Shown one piece after another: positions 47,494 to 58,071 of a stretch of DNA of 64,000 bases. The DNA comes from Macrolepiota albuminosa (taxonomy: Eukaryota > Basidiomycota > Agaricomycetes > Agaricales > Agaricaceae), in contig JAMWFC010000052.1 of assembly GCA_027475525.1 (NCBI GenBank), positions 887,275-951,274 of the forward strand, in the 5' to 3' direction. Positions within the stretch are counted from its first letter, which is position 1, and every line of letters starts with the position of its first letter. The notes below the pieces were generated by a model that searched no databases, was not told where the DNA came from, and saw only the letters and a program-made list of their open reading frames with translations. The position numbers and the translations under genes are program-made.

Positions 47494-49059
47494 CTATTCG
47501 TCAGGGATATCATGAACTTCGTCAGGAATACTGGCGAGGCTCTGCGGTCGGACCTTGGAAACGGACATCGACTCGAGGAGGTTGACCATGTCTTCAATCT
47601 CGTTTCTGGTGTGTGTTCTTGGCAGAACTTCGGGCTCATGACCACCATTGACGTGGGCCATCTCCGCATTTTCAGCGTGTTCAACGGAAGCATCATGGGA
47701 TTCCAGATTATCACCGGGAGAAGCGACGTCTGCCTCGTTGTTCGCTTCTGCAGCTCCCATATCCAAATGTTCATCAGTGGCGATAGCTTCGGCGTCGGCT
47801 TCAGTAGACACTACAGGGGAACTGCTTTCTTCTCGCTCAGGGAGTAGTTTCTCCGAATTTATAGCATCCTCAGGGTTTTTATCGATGTGATTATCGTCAA
47901 CTTCCTTCGATGGAACGACGATGTCTTCAGATACCGATTCTGGCTCGGTTGCAGCGCCAATTGCAGTGCCAGCTCCAGTGGTAGCAGCTGCGACCTTTCT
48001 GCCTGTCGGAGTTACTCCTGTTTTCTTTGTAGTACCGATCTTGGGTTTACTTGCCGGTTTTCCACGTGTTGCTGAAGCACTCTGCTTTGGAAGTGGGGCA
48101 GCCGTTGGGGCCCGTGTTCGGGACAGCGAAGCGGCAGTGGGTTTACTTAATCGCTCTGCGGCGGCGGTGCTCAAAGCAGTCTTCTTTGACAGGGAGGGAA
48201 CCGAAGGCTGCTGAGCATTTCGTGATTTTGCCAAAGAAGCTGCAGTTGGTGCGAACAGACCCGAAGAGGGCGTCCTCGACTGTACGGTCGAGGATGGAGT
48301 TTTGGGTCTTGCTGAGGTTGGCGCCATTGTTGCGCGCGCAAAGCCGGAGGGATTGGATGGAAGGGTAGTTTTAACGACAGCTTTACGCGTGTTGCTGGGA
48401 CCAGTGTTCTGTGATTTGGTCGGGTGTGCAGGTGGAGCCGTAGATGGACGTATCCCCGTGGATTTAACAAGGGTTCGTCCAGTCGTCATTGTAGATGTCT
48501 TTCCAGCAGCTTGTGTGGGAGCCTTGGCTGGTGGCGGTTTGGCAGTCGTGAGCGGCTCAGCAGTTGTCGGTGTTAATGCGATGACTTCGATACTAAGCTG
48601 CCGCTGAGGCGTTGTAATAGCAGGCTTTGGCTTGTCAGGACTTGATGTAGTGGAACGAGACAGAGGAGTCAATGAGGCATTTTCTACGACATCAACCCGA
48701 GCGTGCGAGGCGGCGATCGCTTCAGCAGAAACGGTCTGTGCCAATGCCAGACTTTGTGAAAAAGACGACGATGGAATGACGATAGTTGGCTTGACATCAG
48801 GACTAGTGGATTTTGGGGGCCATTCACGCCTTTCTTTGGCTTCCTCCTTTGCGGAGTCCCCAGACACATGAGAAGTGGCACTCAAACTCCGAGCAGATGC
48901 CGGCGATGAAGAGGGCTGGCGCTTGACTTGGTTCTCAAAGCGGCCAATGAGATTTGCCACACTTCCGCGGGGACGCTCGTCTGGTAACGGCCTGTAAGGC
49001 AATCAGATACATGCAGATTTTGCAAACAGCGCATTCGGTGGCAGAACATATACGTACAT
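47494..49059 (-). CDS. low-complexity Ser/Thr/Ala/Pro-rich protein, start codon split by intron
   Basis: A single large exon (48991-47494) of about 500 residues starts in frame with no ATG: its first codons read PLPDERPRGSVANLIGRFEN. Upstream, a 66-base intron (donor GTACGT at 49057, acceptor TTACAG at 48992) would join ..CAAAT to G, making ATG CCG in good context, so the start codon would be assembled from bases 49059, 49058 and 48991. The N-terminal SVANLIGRFE motif is conserved in fungal proteins of unknown function. The rest is Ser, Thr, Ala, Pro and Lys-rich (basic middle with SxxRTPSSG repeats), turning acidic (VDDNHIDKNPEDAINSEKLL) and ending with a possible short helix (RNEIEDMVNLLESMSVSKV). 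It is probably disordered; function unknown. Confidence 0.72.
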
Positions 49060-49250
49060 TTGCAAGGGTGAGAGTAATAGAAAGCTATGCTTTTGTGAAT
49101 CGATCCGAGAGAAGACGCAGAGAAAGGAATATAATGGAAATATATTTAGAAAGACTACAAGGTGATTGAAAAAAGGAAGTTGAATTCGAACTGCTACTCT
49201 CAACTCTGATCCTACTTCGGCTACTATATAATTTGCGATCGAGAAAGCCG

Positions 49251-50214
49251 TCATGGCAACCACCTTCGTATTTCCTCTCCCAACTGTTGTCCAGAAGGTC
49301 CCCTCCAGAAATGTGAAGCTCCTTCTACCTCTACAACTCTCAGCCGTTCGTTGCTCGAAACTTCTTCGAGACCTTTTTGCCATTCTCTGTACTTTTCCAC
49401 GCTCGTAAATTCGTCTCGATCTCCAAATACAACGAGCACATGGGAATCCGTTTTTTGCACCAGTTCTCGTAGTTTCGCACTGTATGTACCATTATGAAAC
49501 AATGTCAACCAACCCCTCGGACTTAGAGGATAAGAGATCAGAATGTGTGTAGTCTGGATGGAAGGAAGGATGGGGTGCAAGGAGGCGATGAGGGAACCAT
49601 ATGAATACCCCTGTTGACCATCGTTGAGTTTCACGTATACAGCATCAAAAGGTACTCACCACGAGAACGAGTGACTTGACATTGTCAATCTGTTTAACAG
49701 CCCAGGTAACCAACTCTTCAAGATCCTTTGCTTCACTGAAGCCAGTGAAGGACGCCCATCCAGTAGATCGTCCAACACCTCTCGAATTGTATCTCAATAC
49801 ATTGTAATTCTCAGTGTGCAAATGATCTACGAGTGACCAAAGGACACTTCAAACGACAATGAATTGTATCTCAATACATTGTAATTCTCAGTGTGCAAAT
49901 GATCTACGAGTGACCAAAGGACACTTCAAACGACAATCTTAGATGGAAAGGAAGTAAAGTAATCCTGCTTGTGTACTTACGGGTCTTCCTTTCGACCGCC
50001 TAACCAGGACCACGGATGGAGACATACTGCCAGTTTTCCAGCTTCTAGTGTACTTACGGGTCTTCCTTTCGACCGCCTAACCAGGACCACGGATGGAGAC
50101 ATACTGCCAGTTTTCCAGCTTCTAAGAAGATGGAGGAGCGTCGAGGTCAACTTCAAGAGATATTCCAGAAGAAAGTTTGACAAGTGGGACATATTTTGTT
50201 ACGACCTTGTAGTA
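49251..50214 (-). CDS. alpha/beta hydrolase, 5' end unresolved
   Basis: Exons read KLSSGISLEVDLDAPPSS, EAGKLAVCLHPWSWLGGRKE, DP-VLWSLVDHLHTENYNVL, RYNSRGVGRSTGWASFTGFS, EAKDLEELVTWAVKQIDNVK, GYSYGSLIASLHPILPSI, VVFGDRDEFTSVEKYREWQ, VEVEGASHFWRGPSGQQLGE, EIRRWLP. GYSYGS is the nucleophile elbow, GDRDEF supplies the acid and GASHF the catalytic His, so the triad is complete. Likely a cytosolic serine hydrolase; the substrate is unknown. Stop at 49251. The first exon is uncertain: an acceptor CTGCAG precedes 50214 and no in-frame ATG lies just upstream. Two 77-bp copies (49784, 49971) hit it, one at an acceptor and one in an exon needing an extra base. Confidence 0.78.
49784..49937. repeat. perfect 77-bp tandem duplication 16
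   Basis: 49784-49860 equals 49861-49937. Contains an acceptor and the exon VLWSLVDHLHTENYNVLRYN of the hydrolase gene. Confidence 0.95.
49971..50124. repeat. perfect 77-bp tandem duplication 17
   Basis: 49971-50047 equals 50048-50124. In the exon EAGKLAVCLHPWSWLGG and its GTAAGT donor; one extra base at the right edge connects it to LDAPPSS. Confidence 0.95.
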
Positions 50215-50621
50215 CTGCAGCAAGTCATGTCCTCGGCTAAAGGGGATCAATGAGATTTGTGTACTTACTGCGATTTAAGCAGTGAATTACTGGCACCGAT
50301 GGCCAAGACAGCAAAGTACTTGTATGCTACTCATGGATGCTTTCAATGTAGGAGAAGAAAAAATTTCCGGTGAAGAAAAAGAATGCTCATGTGAAGCCAA
50401 CAAAGTCTTCCTTGACACGCATGCAGTAGCATTGGCGCTATGCCAGATCAATCGTTTTTCCTTCCTCGATAGGAAATCTACAGGGTGAAAGAATACTACA
50501 CATTGATCTTGATGACTTCTAAACATGTAGGAGCGGGAAGAAAGAAGCCGATATATCCTATAAATCATAGCAAATAGCAAAGGTACAAGTGCGTAGAAAG
50601 CCAGAACAGAATCGACAGAAA
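50215..50621. other. short interval between hydrolase and eIF6 genes
   Basis: A minus open frame here starts inside the eIF6 stop region with a hydrophobic stretch, but it overlaps the eIF6 end and has no family match. It may contain the missing first exon of the hydrolase. Confidence 0.35.
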
Positions 50622-51651
50622 TCATGCCCAGTTGTCAACGAGAGAGTCCCGCATCTCTCCAATAACTGCTGATGAATCGTGCCCTTGCAACTCTGTAAAA
50701 ATAGTCGGAGATGAACATTTGAAAACGCGAATACTAGACGTACTGAAAGCCGCTTCAATTACACTGATTTCTGTCGCTGTCGTCTCGAGGCCAGTAAACG
50801 CACACCAATCATTTACCACTAGCCCGGCACCAATCACATCAGAACCACGATTCACTGTTCCAGCCTAGATAAGGAATCAGTACTCGCAACAACGAAGCCG
50901 GCAAGACGACGATATACGCACAACCAGAGGAACCTGGAGCAGACTGCTCAGCTCATCCTGATCTTGTATACTTGTTTTCGGATGAACAAGACCACCCTGA
51001 TTTGTGATCGCACAATAAGACTGCTCAGCTCATCCTGATCTTGTATACTTGTTTTCGGATGAACAAGACCACCCTGATTTGTGATCGCACAATAACTGCC
51101 AACAAGAACATTGTCGGCGATCGTCTGCCTAAACACCTCAACTTTCAAGACATCCGCAATAATCTCTTCTGTCTCCCGATCGACGTCTGGATGCACAAGA
51201 GCGACATAGTCATTGCATGCAATGACATTCCCAAGAGCCGACAACCGTTCTTCTACCCGCTGTATCGCGACAGAATCGGGTAGAGAATTCCGTAGATGTT
51301 GTAATTCCTGATCAGTTGTTGTCGATGGTACAAGAAGACCGTGTCGATTTCCTATGCCACTTCTATAAATCGAGAGAAAAAATAAAGTGAAAAAATTGAA
51401 CAGACCTGCAGTCAGTCGACCGATTATACGCGTTCCTCCGATGCTCGTGTGTACTATAGGAATGACGTCGCCGAGCTCGCTCTCAAACGCAGAGTAAAAG
51501 TTGGTGCTGCCTTGAATTGCAGCCAAGCAGTAGCTGTTGGTGAGTTTTGAAAAAACACCGATGTCGCTGTGGTTTTCGAATTGAATACCTAGATAAGATA
51601 GAAAATTTAGACAACATTGAATGAGAAAAGATGGATCGTACGTGTGGCCAT
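50622..51651 (-). CDS. tif6: eukaryotic translation initiation factor 6
   Basis: Essential factor in 60S ribosome assembly that blocks 60S-40S joining; nucleolus and cytosol. ATG at 51651 gives MATR, an intron, then [160 protein letters not shown] sequence, [20 protein letters not shown] and [16 protein letters not shown]. About 245 residues, the conserved length, with a five-fold pentein pattern. The exon with [12 protein letters not shown] is duplicated by a perfect 77-bp tandem copy that would shift the frame of this essential gene; deleting one copy restores it exactly. Confidence 0.95.
50941..51094. repeat. perfect 77-bp tandem duplication 18
   Basis: 50941-51017 equals 51018-51094. In an eIF6 exon; a single copy gives the correct conserved protein with no other change. 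Confidence 0.96.
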
Positions 51652-51856
51652 GATTCGTGAAGTCTTTTACAAGTGTTCGTGAGGTTCTTATGTACTTTTG
51701 AGGAGGAAATGTAGTGTGTTTCGCGAAGGGAAAAAGTTGCGATTGCTGACTGATAGGGATGGGAGAGTCGTTTTTTTAAAGATCTTAGTACAAGTCACGA
51801 CATGTCACAACCGGTACCGCCTCAACAAGACTGGGCCTTTCTGACTCCTTCAACGT

Positions 51857-53625
51857 ATGTTTCTACGTGCGTTCCGTGCACGGAACCATGTAGGACGCGT
51901 GTGTTCTCCAACTACTACTTTATGCACAACATGGAACCGAATAAAACCACGGGGATTGCGGTGGTACACAGAGAAGGCACTAGAGTCTAGATATCCAACT
52001 TCAGTATCACCTATTGAAAAAATCATCCTAGATGGCATAAAGGCACGGACCCTCCAGTTCTGCCGTGTCGTAAAAGCTTACGCAGTAAACAGGCAACTGG
52101 TCCTATATCATTTGCGACGTACATGCAAACTTGTCTTACTTTCCCTAACCTTGGGTACTACACAAATCCCGAAAACTCAGTCTTTGGTGCACGTGGTGAC
52201 TTCATCACGAGTCCTGAGATTAGCCAGGTTTTTGGAGAGGTGGGGTTTTCTCAAACAAACGTATTTTGAATGTCGAAGTGATGAGCAAACAATCTTGCGC
52301 CTAGTTGGTCGCTATATGGTTCATGCAACAGTGGATTAGTGCCGGGAGGCCAAATTCAATTCGCTTAGTTGAGCTCGGGCCCGGCAGGGGAACACTGATG
52401 GACGACATACTGCGTGTTAGTGCCCCCTCACGTATCGCGTCCTTTTCTTTTTTTAACCATCACTTTACTAGGTTATCTCTCGCACAGCTCTCAAAGAAAA
52501 CAATGGAGAAAAGGCTGTTCGGCTTGAAGAGATCAATCTTGTGGAAGCTAGTCCAGCAATGCGCGCGATTCAGGAAAACAAATTACGCGACTTTGCTATT
52601 AGAGTCGGGTGTGAATTGAATTGGCATGATACGCTTTCTTCAATCAAACGTTCAGACGCGTTCACCATGGTCGTCGCGCATGAATTCTTCGATGCTCTTC
52701 CTTTCTATCTTTTACAGGTATTGTTTGTTCTTTCCTCCTTCCCTTGAATCCCTCACTAACCGCGTCCTGCTTCTCAGAAATCTCAAGATGGATGGCGTGA
52801 AGTCATGGTCGCATCTAACCTTGACCCCATCAAGGATCCTCGTTCACATTCTGACACTGATGTTGACGCGCCTCTATCATCAACTCCACCTGCCAATGAT
52901 GGCCCACTTTTCCAACGTGTGCTCTCGCCGACTTCTAACTCTATGTCTAGATCAGTGTTCAATCTCTCACCACACCTGGCGGATGCTGCTGCAAACCTTC
53001 CCATTGGCTCGTTCCTTGAAGTCTCAGTTGAATCCTACCTGAATGCTGCAGCAGTCTCGCAGCTCATAGGCCGACCAAAGCCTCTGGAAGAACAGCAAGT
53101 GGAAAAGGCTAATTCTGCTCCGAATGGCGGAGGCTGTGGCTTGATCATTGACTACGGAGATGATAAAGCATTTGGAAATTCATTCAGAGTGTGTGCTACT
53201 TTGTGCACCCAGTTTTCCACTGATAGCTCGTACTTTAGGCTTTCAAGGGCCACAAGATAGTTGACGTCTTTCACCAGCCAGGAAAAACTGATCTTACGGC
53301 AAATGTTGATTTTGCGCTCCTCAAACAAGCCATGGGAGCCCAAGGGACGTAGAAAACCTTTCCTGCCCAAATGACTCGCTGATAACCTTTGATAGTCGAC
53401 AAACACGGTCCTATCACTCAGGCCGACTTTCTCAACAAGATGGGTCTGACATACCGCATCATGGCACTCTTAGGTCAAGCCAAGGACGAAGAACGCCGTT
53501 CTGCGATTCTCGATGCATCCCAAAGACTTGTAGATCCGGCCGGGATGGGCAAACAGTACAAAATTTTTGGCTTCACGAACATTAAAGGATCACCTCCTGT
53601 ATATCCTTTCGCAGAAGAAACATGA
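51857..53625 (+). CDS. NDUFAF7-like mitochondrial methyltransferase (MidA/DUF185)
   Basis: By family an S-adenosylmethionine-dependent protein arginine methyltransferase required for complex I assembly. MFLRAFRARNHVGRVC with many Arg and no acid looks like a mitochondrial targeting peptide. The domain reads IEKIILDGIKATGPISFATY, MQTCLTFPNLGYYTNPENSV, FGARGDFITSPEISQVFGE, LVAIWFMQQWISAG, LVELGPGRGTLMDDILR (SAM-binding loop), NLVEASPAMRAIQENKL, VVAHEFFDALPFYLLQ, GGGCGLIIDYGDDKAFGNSF, GHKIVDVFHQPGKTDLTANV, DFALLKQAM, HGPITQADFLNKMGLTYRIM, LVDPAGMGKQYKIF. The intron at 52043-52092 has a GC donor. Near 53345-53397 the GTAG...GATAG intron leaves a phase mismatch before VDKHGPITQ, so either a one-base error or a different border is present there. 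Confidence 0.88.
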
Positions 53626-53738
53626 TTCTGAGAAGAATATAACTGTCCATTTGAGTCTCCATTGTTAAGAAGCAGAAAAGTGGATCAACTTTCGAAGGAT
53701 TCGTAAACCGTGCCGTGTGAAGAGCTAAAGTTTGCATT

Positions 53739-54596
53739 TCATTGTCGATAGTCTCGTTCGGATTGCCTGTAATGATTTGAAGCAGAGTGATTCAATCGTG
53801 GGGATCGAGATCGAGAGCTTCGTCGCCTCTGTTTACGGGCATCCCTCCGTCTATCATGATGCTTTGACCGCCGTTCTTCAGAGCCAGTTCCAGCTATCTC
53901 TGTCTCATGAACCTTCTTCTCGACCTTCCCCTGCCGATCCTCCATTAGCGCAGGCGGCGGCGACCCTCTCATCTCTGCTTCCTCTACTTCATCCTTCACC
54001 GCCTTCCCTTGTTCCTTCCTTCGCTTCCACATAAGTTTATCAACGCAACGCTTACACAGTACTATCTTGACCAATGCAGATTTGTTCTCGCCGTGCTCTT
54101 CGTACGCAAAAGGGAGTTCCAACGTTGTAAGTGAAGGAGCGGGACCAGCGGAGCGCTGCAGGTATTCCGGCAGCGGCTGGTGGTGTCCACAGCGAGTGTT
54201 TCCGCAGGTTGTTTCGCCGGCACCAGATAATACCTCGTTCTCTGTGCGCCATCGAAGTGCGAACTATGCATCGAACCATGAGCATGTCATAGAAAGTTGA
54301 AGGAAGGCTGGTGGAAACTGACGTTGCCCGACTTGTAGTGCTTGAGATCACAGACAGCGAATTCACGGTAAAGGCTGGCATAGTACTTTGAAGCTAGTTG
54401 TTCGTCCCATGATTGATTCTGGACTTTGGAGTCATCATGATCTTCGTCGCGAAGAAATCTTATTAGCTCGTCAACTTCTCTGCTGGAAAAGAATTTTTAG
54501 TAGCAATTACCTATGTGTCTTTCTGAGTATTTCAAATTCAGTCAAGCCGGTACGTGGTAGGGTCTTGGACGTGGTTCCGTGTTGGTATAAAGCCAT
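53739..54596 (-). CDS. FRA10AC1-like protein
   Basis: Homologue of human FRA10AC1, a nuclear protein linked to the spliceosome. ATG at 54596: MALYQHGTTSKTLPRTGLTE, FEILRKTHR, a very short intron, EVDELIRFLRDEDHDDSKVQ, NQSWDEQLASKYYASLYREF, AVCDLKHYKSGN, an intron (GTCAGT to CATAG), FALRWRTENEVLSGAGETTC, GNTRCGHH, LELPFAYEEHGENKSALVKI and VLCKRCVDKLMWKRRKEQ. The CGNxxC and LCxxC pairs form the zinc-binding core of the family. A charged Arg/Ser-rich tail (SKHHDRRRDARKQRRRSSRS) suggests a nuclear and splicing role. About 215 residues. It is convergent with the NDUFAF7-like gene. Confidence 0.88.
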
Positions 54597-55271
54597 GTGC
54601 AGTCCTGGTAACTAGGTATTTCGTCGTTCAGGACAACGCCATTAACGACAAGTCGAAATCAGGAGCGTGAGAATATTAGTCCATTAATCAATGTCGCCGA
54701 AGAAGCGGCCACTTTGTTAATTCGTTTGTATTGGGACATCCTTTTATAAATGTCTCTCTGATATATGTACGTACCTCTGGCTGTATATCCTGATTAGTGT
54801 ACCCGTACGAGATAAATGATAACGTAGACTTACAGGAAGAAGTCTCTGACGTACGCGCGCGTACTGGATTCTCGCTGAAATCACATGGACTGGTCAAGCG
54901 CTTCCTAGGAATGCTCGAACTCCTCTGATAAAGGTTCCGATGCTTAACTGGCTGATCGAGATCCGGCAATTATGCTGGATATGTCTCGCGATGCTACATC
55001 ACAAATGGACGGCGAAAAGGGGTCTTATTCGACAAATTCGAACTCTTCTACTCTTTTGTCTCTTTTTTCTCATCACTCAACTCTTGTCACCTTTCGTGCC
55101 AGCTGACCGTTCCCACATTCCTTCTACTATCTCTGGGCCTCAGCAGACCACATCACATCGGCGGCGCACCCTGGCACGTGTGGAATACGGCTAGTAAAAG
55201 GACTAGAGCTCCCCAGTTTAGTGCGAACCAGGGCAAGGAGTATAGCGGGAAAACGAAAGGTCCTTGATGAC
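54597..55271. other. divergent intergenic region
   Basis: Promoter space between the FRA10AC1-like gene and the Ser/Pro-rich gene. No further gene recognised. Confidence 0.45.
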
Positions 55272-57143
55272 ATGGGAAACCCCGAGTCTTTCAAACGGAA
55301 TGAATCTGCTTCCGCTCCACCATCCACTCCAAGGGCTAGCTTGTCGAAGAAACCTGGCCTGAAAATGTTAGCCCTGAACCGTAGGCTATGGACAGAATCT
55401 GGCGGTTTCAGTCCTGGCGGGATAAAGGATAAGGATTATAATACCCCATACCCCGATCCTTTACCAGGTCACAAGCCAGAAGAGATGAGGTATCTGCTTC
55501 TCTTATCGTTTCTTACCCTGTTCTCAAATTTACCATCACACAAGGGTATCCTACAAAGGGACAGAGAATAACGCTCGCAGGTCAGCCGTTCTGATAGGTG
55601 TTCTTTTGCTAAGCTAAATCCAATTGTCAGGTCTGAAACAAGTCAGCGAAATTTGACCAGGTCCAAAACGATTTTACGGCGGTTGTCTTCCAACTTTTTT
55701 GTGCGTTCACGTACCACCGGTCCAAATTTATCCCAGCCATTATTCCGATCCCCCACCCAAATCGCATCCGCTTTCGGCTCAAAGGAAACTCGCGAGGCAG
55801 CACTGCGAGAGCGAGGCCTATTGCCACCTTCAAAGCCTAATGTAGATCTCAGTTCGGTGGAACGAGAGCGCGATCGTCACCTTCCCGCTCTAATGCCTCC
55901 ACATGACGAAGAGGTGTCCGCAGTTGATGGGCAAGGCAGCAGAATATCAGCAGCAGCGAAGGTGAAGGAAGAATGGGAAACCAAGTATAGAGAATACAGA
56001 GGACTCGAGCGGATGAAGGGTTCCTCAATTGGAGACTCGATGTCTTCTCCGGTAAAGGATATCTCGCCGCCGGCGATTGCGCGGCCCTCAGATTTTGTAG
56101 AGCAACCCTATGAAACGCCAAATTTGTTACCAATTGCGATAACCTCCGCATCACCGACCAAAAGTACATCCACCGCTCTCAACTCCCTGTCGAACAATTT
56201 GAATCACTGCGACTTCCAGACCGAATCACAACCACTCTCTTCATTCTCTGAACCTTATCTTACTCCTTTGCCTCCTTCGCCCTCGCCTTCCACAACTTCT
56301 CTAAATCGTCATGAGGAAATTTCGATCGTTTCTTTATCTCAGTCTCCATCTTCTGGATTTGATACCTCTTCAGCTAGCCCAACCATACCAGTAACACCGC
56401 CGGTTATACCACTGCTCCATAGCTCCACGGGATTAGAGTCCTTGCATTCGACGCCTGTTTTTCATGCTGCCTCTCCTGAGATGACAGCTCCGCATGTCAC
56501 ATCAATTACTACGTCTTCCGAATTATTCGCCAATGACGATGCCGTCATGATGGAAAGTCCCGTTGAGACACCTCTTTCAGGGTCCAATTCCATCTCCGGC
56601 GGTCCTCGTGATTCCAGTCACTTTGAAGTCACCATCGCTCGAGATGTATCCGCCGCTGAATCTGCCGATCTACCGAAAGCGAGACCACGGAATCTCACTG
56701 ATCCCACATACCTCAGGATTCACCAGATTGAGCCACGCAAGTCGTCGTTTTACCCCTTCAGGCGCTTCACAGATCCCCCGCCGAACACTAACTCTCCACG
56801 CCGCTTGTCAGTGCGCGCTTCACTCAATAACTTGCGACGCTCTCTTGTGGGCACACTTTCACATGCTAAATCTGCAGGACTTGGCGTCAGGACGGATGAA
56901 GGTTTTATTCCGCCGCATTTACCTCCGTCTCCTACCTTTCCAGCTGTAGACATTAATCAAGCAGGGGTCAGCCCGGCGACTGGCCTCAGATTGTCTCCAA
57001 CACAGTACCAGGAATCGCCAGAGTTAAAGCGCAGGGTTTCAGTCTCGCCAATATTGTATTCGAGGGGAACCATAGTGGAGGAGACGAACAATATTGAGGA
57101 TGAGGAGTCACGGCGCATGACCGAGCTAGCATTCTTGGCATAA
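55272..57143 (+). CDS. Ser/Pro-rich hypothetical protein
   Basis: ATG at 55272 (MGNPESFKRNESASAPPSTP); the frame is open to 55221, so a small upstream exon is possible. Two introns (GTATCT to CACAAG, and GTCAGC to TGTCAG) join KPEEMR to VSYKGTENNAR and to SETSQRNLTRSKTILRRLS, then a large exon to TAA at 57143. Total about 590 residues. There are Arg/Ser clusters (RRLSVRASLNNLRRSLVG), conserved-looking blocks (LTDPTYLRIHQIEPRKSSFY, GVRTDEGFIPPHLPPSPTFP) and many SP/TP sites, so it is probably a disordered phosphoprotein. No domain recognised and no function assigned. Confidence 0.72.
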
Positions 57144-57155
57144 GGACCGCCTTCT

Positions 57156-57309
57156 ACTAGCATATCTAGTTGTATCGTATGGACTATACCCACGACACTC
57201 TTTGGATTATGTTTTCTTTCTCCGACGCGGAAACTAGCATATCTAGTTGTATCGTATGGACTATACCCACGACACTCTTTGGATTATGTTTTCTTTCTCC
57301 GACGCGGAA
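57156..57309. repeat. perfect 77-bp tandem duplication 19
   Basis: 57156-57232 equals 57233-57309. Just 3' of the Ser/Pro-rich gene. Confidence 0.95.
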
Positions 57310-57481
57310 ACTTTTTTTTTACTCCAGGATCATCAGCCTCAGTGGCGCATCGTACATCATCATCTGTTCACCTCATCATATGTAATATAACACAAACACT
57401 GCGCCTACAAATGCGCCATTTTCCAATGGTAAAAATAAAAATAAAAGGGCAACCCAAATGAGACTCCAACTAAATTCCGCA

Positions 57482-57556
57482 AATTTTGGTTCCGCCGACA
57501 CGGCTGATCGGTGCTTGGCGGACGGAACCGTCTGTACCTTGAGCGGAACCAAAATT
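57482..57556. repeat. 14-bp perfect inverted repeat
   Basis: AATTTTGGTTCCGC at 57482-57495 pairs with GCGGAACCAAAATT at 57543-57556, separated by 47 bases. It could form a stem-loop or be the ends of a tiny decayed element. Confidence 0.7.
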
Positions 57557-57786
57557 CTTCAAGGTTCAAGAACATATGGGTTTTGTGAAAATGTCCTGAA
57601 TTCGTGCCCCGTAAGTGTCTGTCCAATTGGCTGGGGTAACAATGCCATGTGGATGCAATGGGCTGTCAACCACCAAACCTTGTTGAACGTCGGCTGTCTC
57701 CGTCCTTTCGTTCCCGTCAACAACTATCTTCGTAAAAGACGAACTAGGCGCCTTTCGGGCTACAAATTATGGAGGAGATCAACGCG

Positions 57787-57940
57787 GCTAGTTATATGCA
57801 TTTAGCCCCTTCTGTTTCTCTGCAAGGTTGGTTCATGCGAAGCCATCGCCTTGTGTGAGGCACGCTAGTTATATGCATTTAGCCCCTTCTGTTTCTCTGC
57901 AAGGTTGGTTCATGCGAAGCCATCGCCTTGTGTGAGGCAC
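57787..57940. repeat. perfect 77-bp tandem duplication 20
   Basis: 57787-57863 equals 57864-57940. Upstream of the F-box gene. Confidence 0.95.
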
Positions 57941-58071
57941 ATTCCTAACTGTCGTTTATTAGGGTAAACTACTCATTGGCATCTCAGTCTCCTTACTTCG
58001 TATCTTCAGTAACACCCTCCTACGAGTCGTCGCTAGAGACATCCACTGCCATCGCAGCTCGCCACATTACT

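Larger units (their letters stand above)
57144..58071. other. intergenic with inverted repeat and two 77-bp duplications
   Basis: No gene recognised; includes a 14-bp inverted repeat at 57482-57556. Confidence 0.45.

Noticed and set aside
47494..48881. Plus-strand ORFs over the low-complexity gene
   Set aside because: Mirror frames of a repetitive Ser/Thr/Ala/Pro coding exon.
50287..50625. Minus ORF of 112 codons with a hydrophobic start
   Set aside because: Overlaps the eIF6 stop codon, has no family match and is read through by a likely intron of the hydrolase 5' end.
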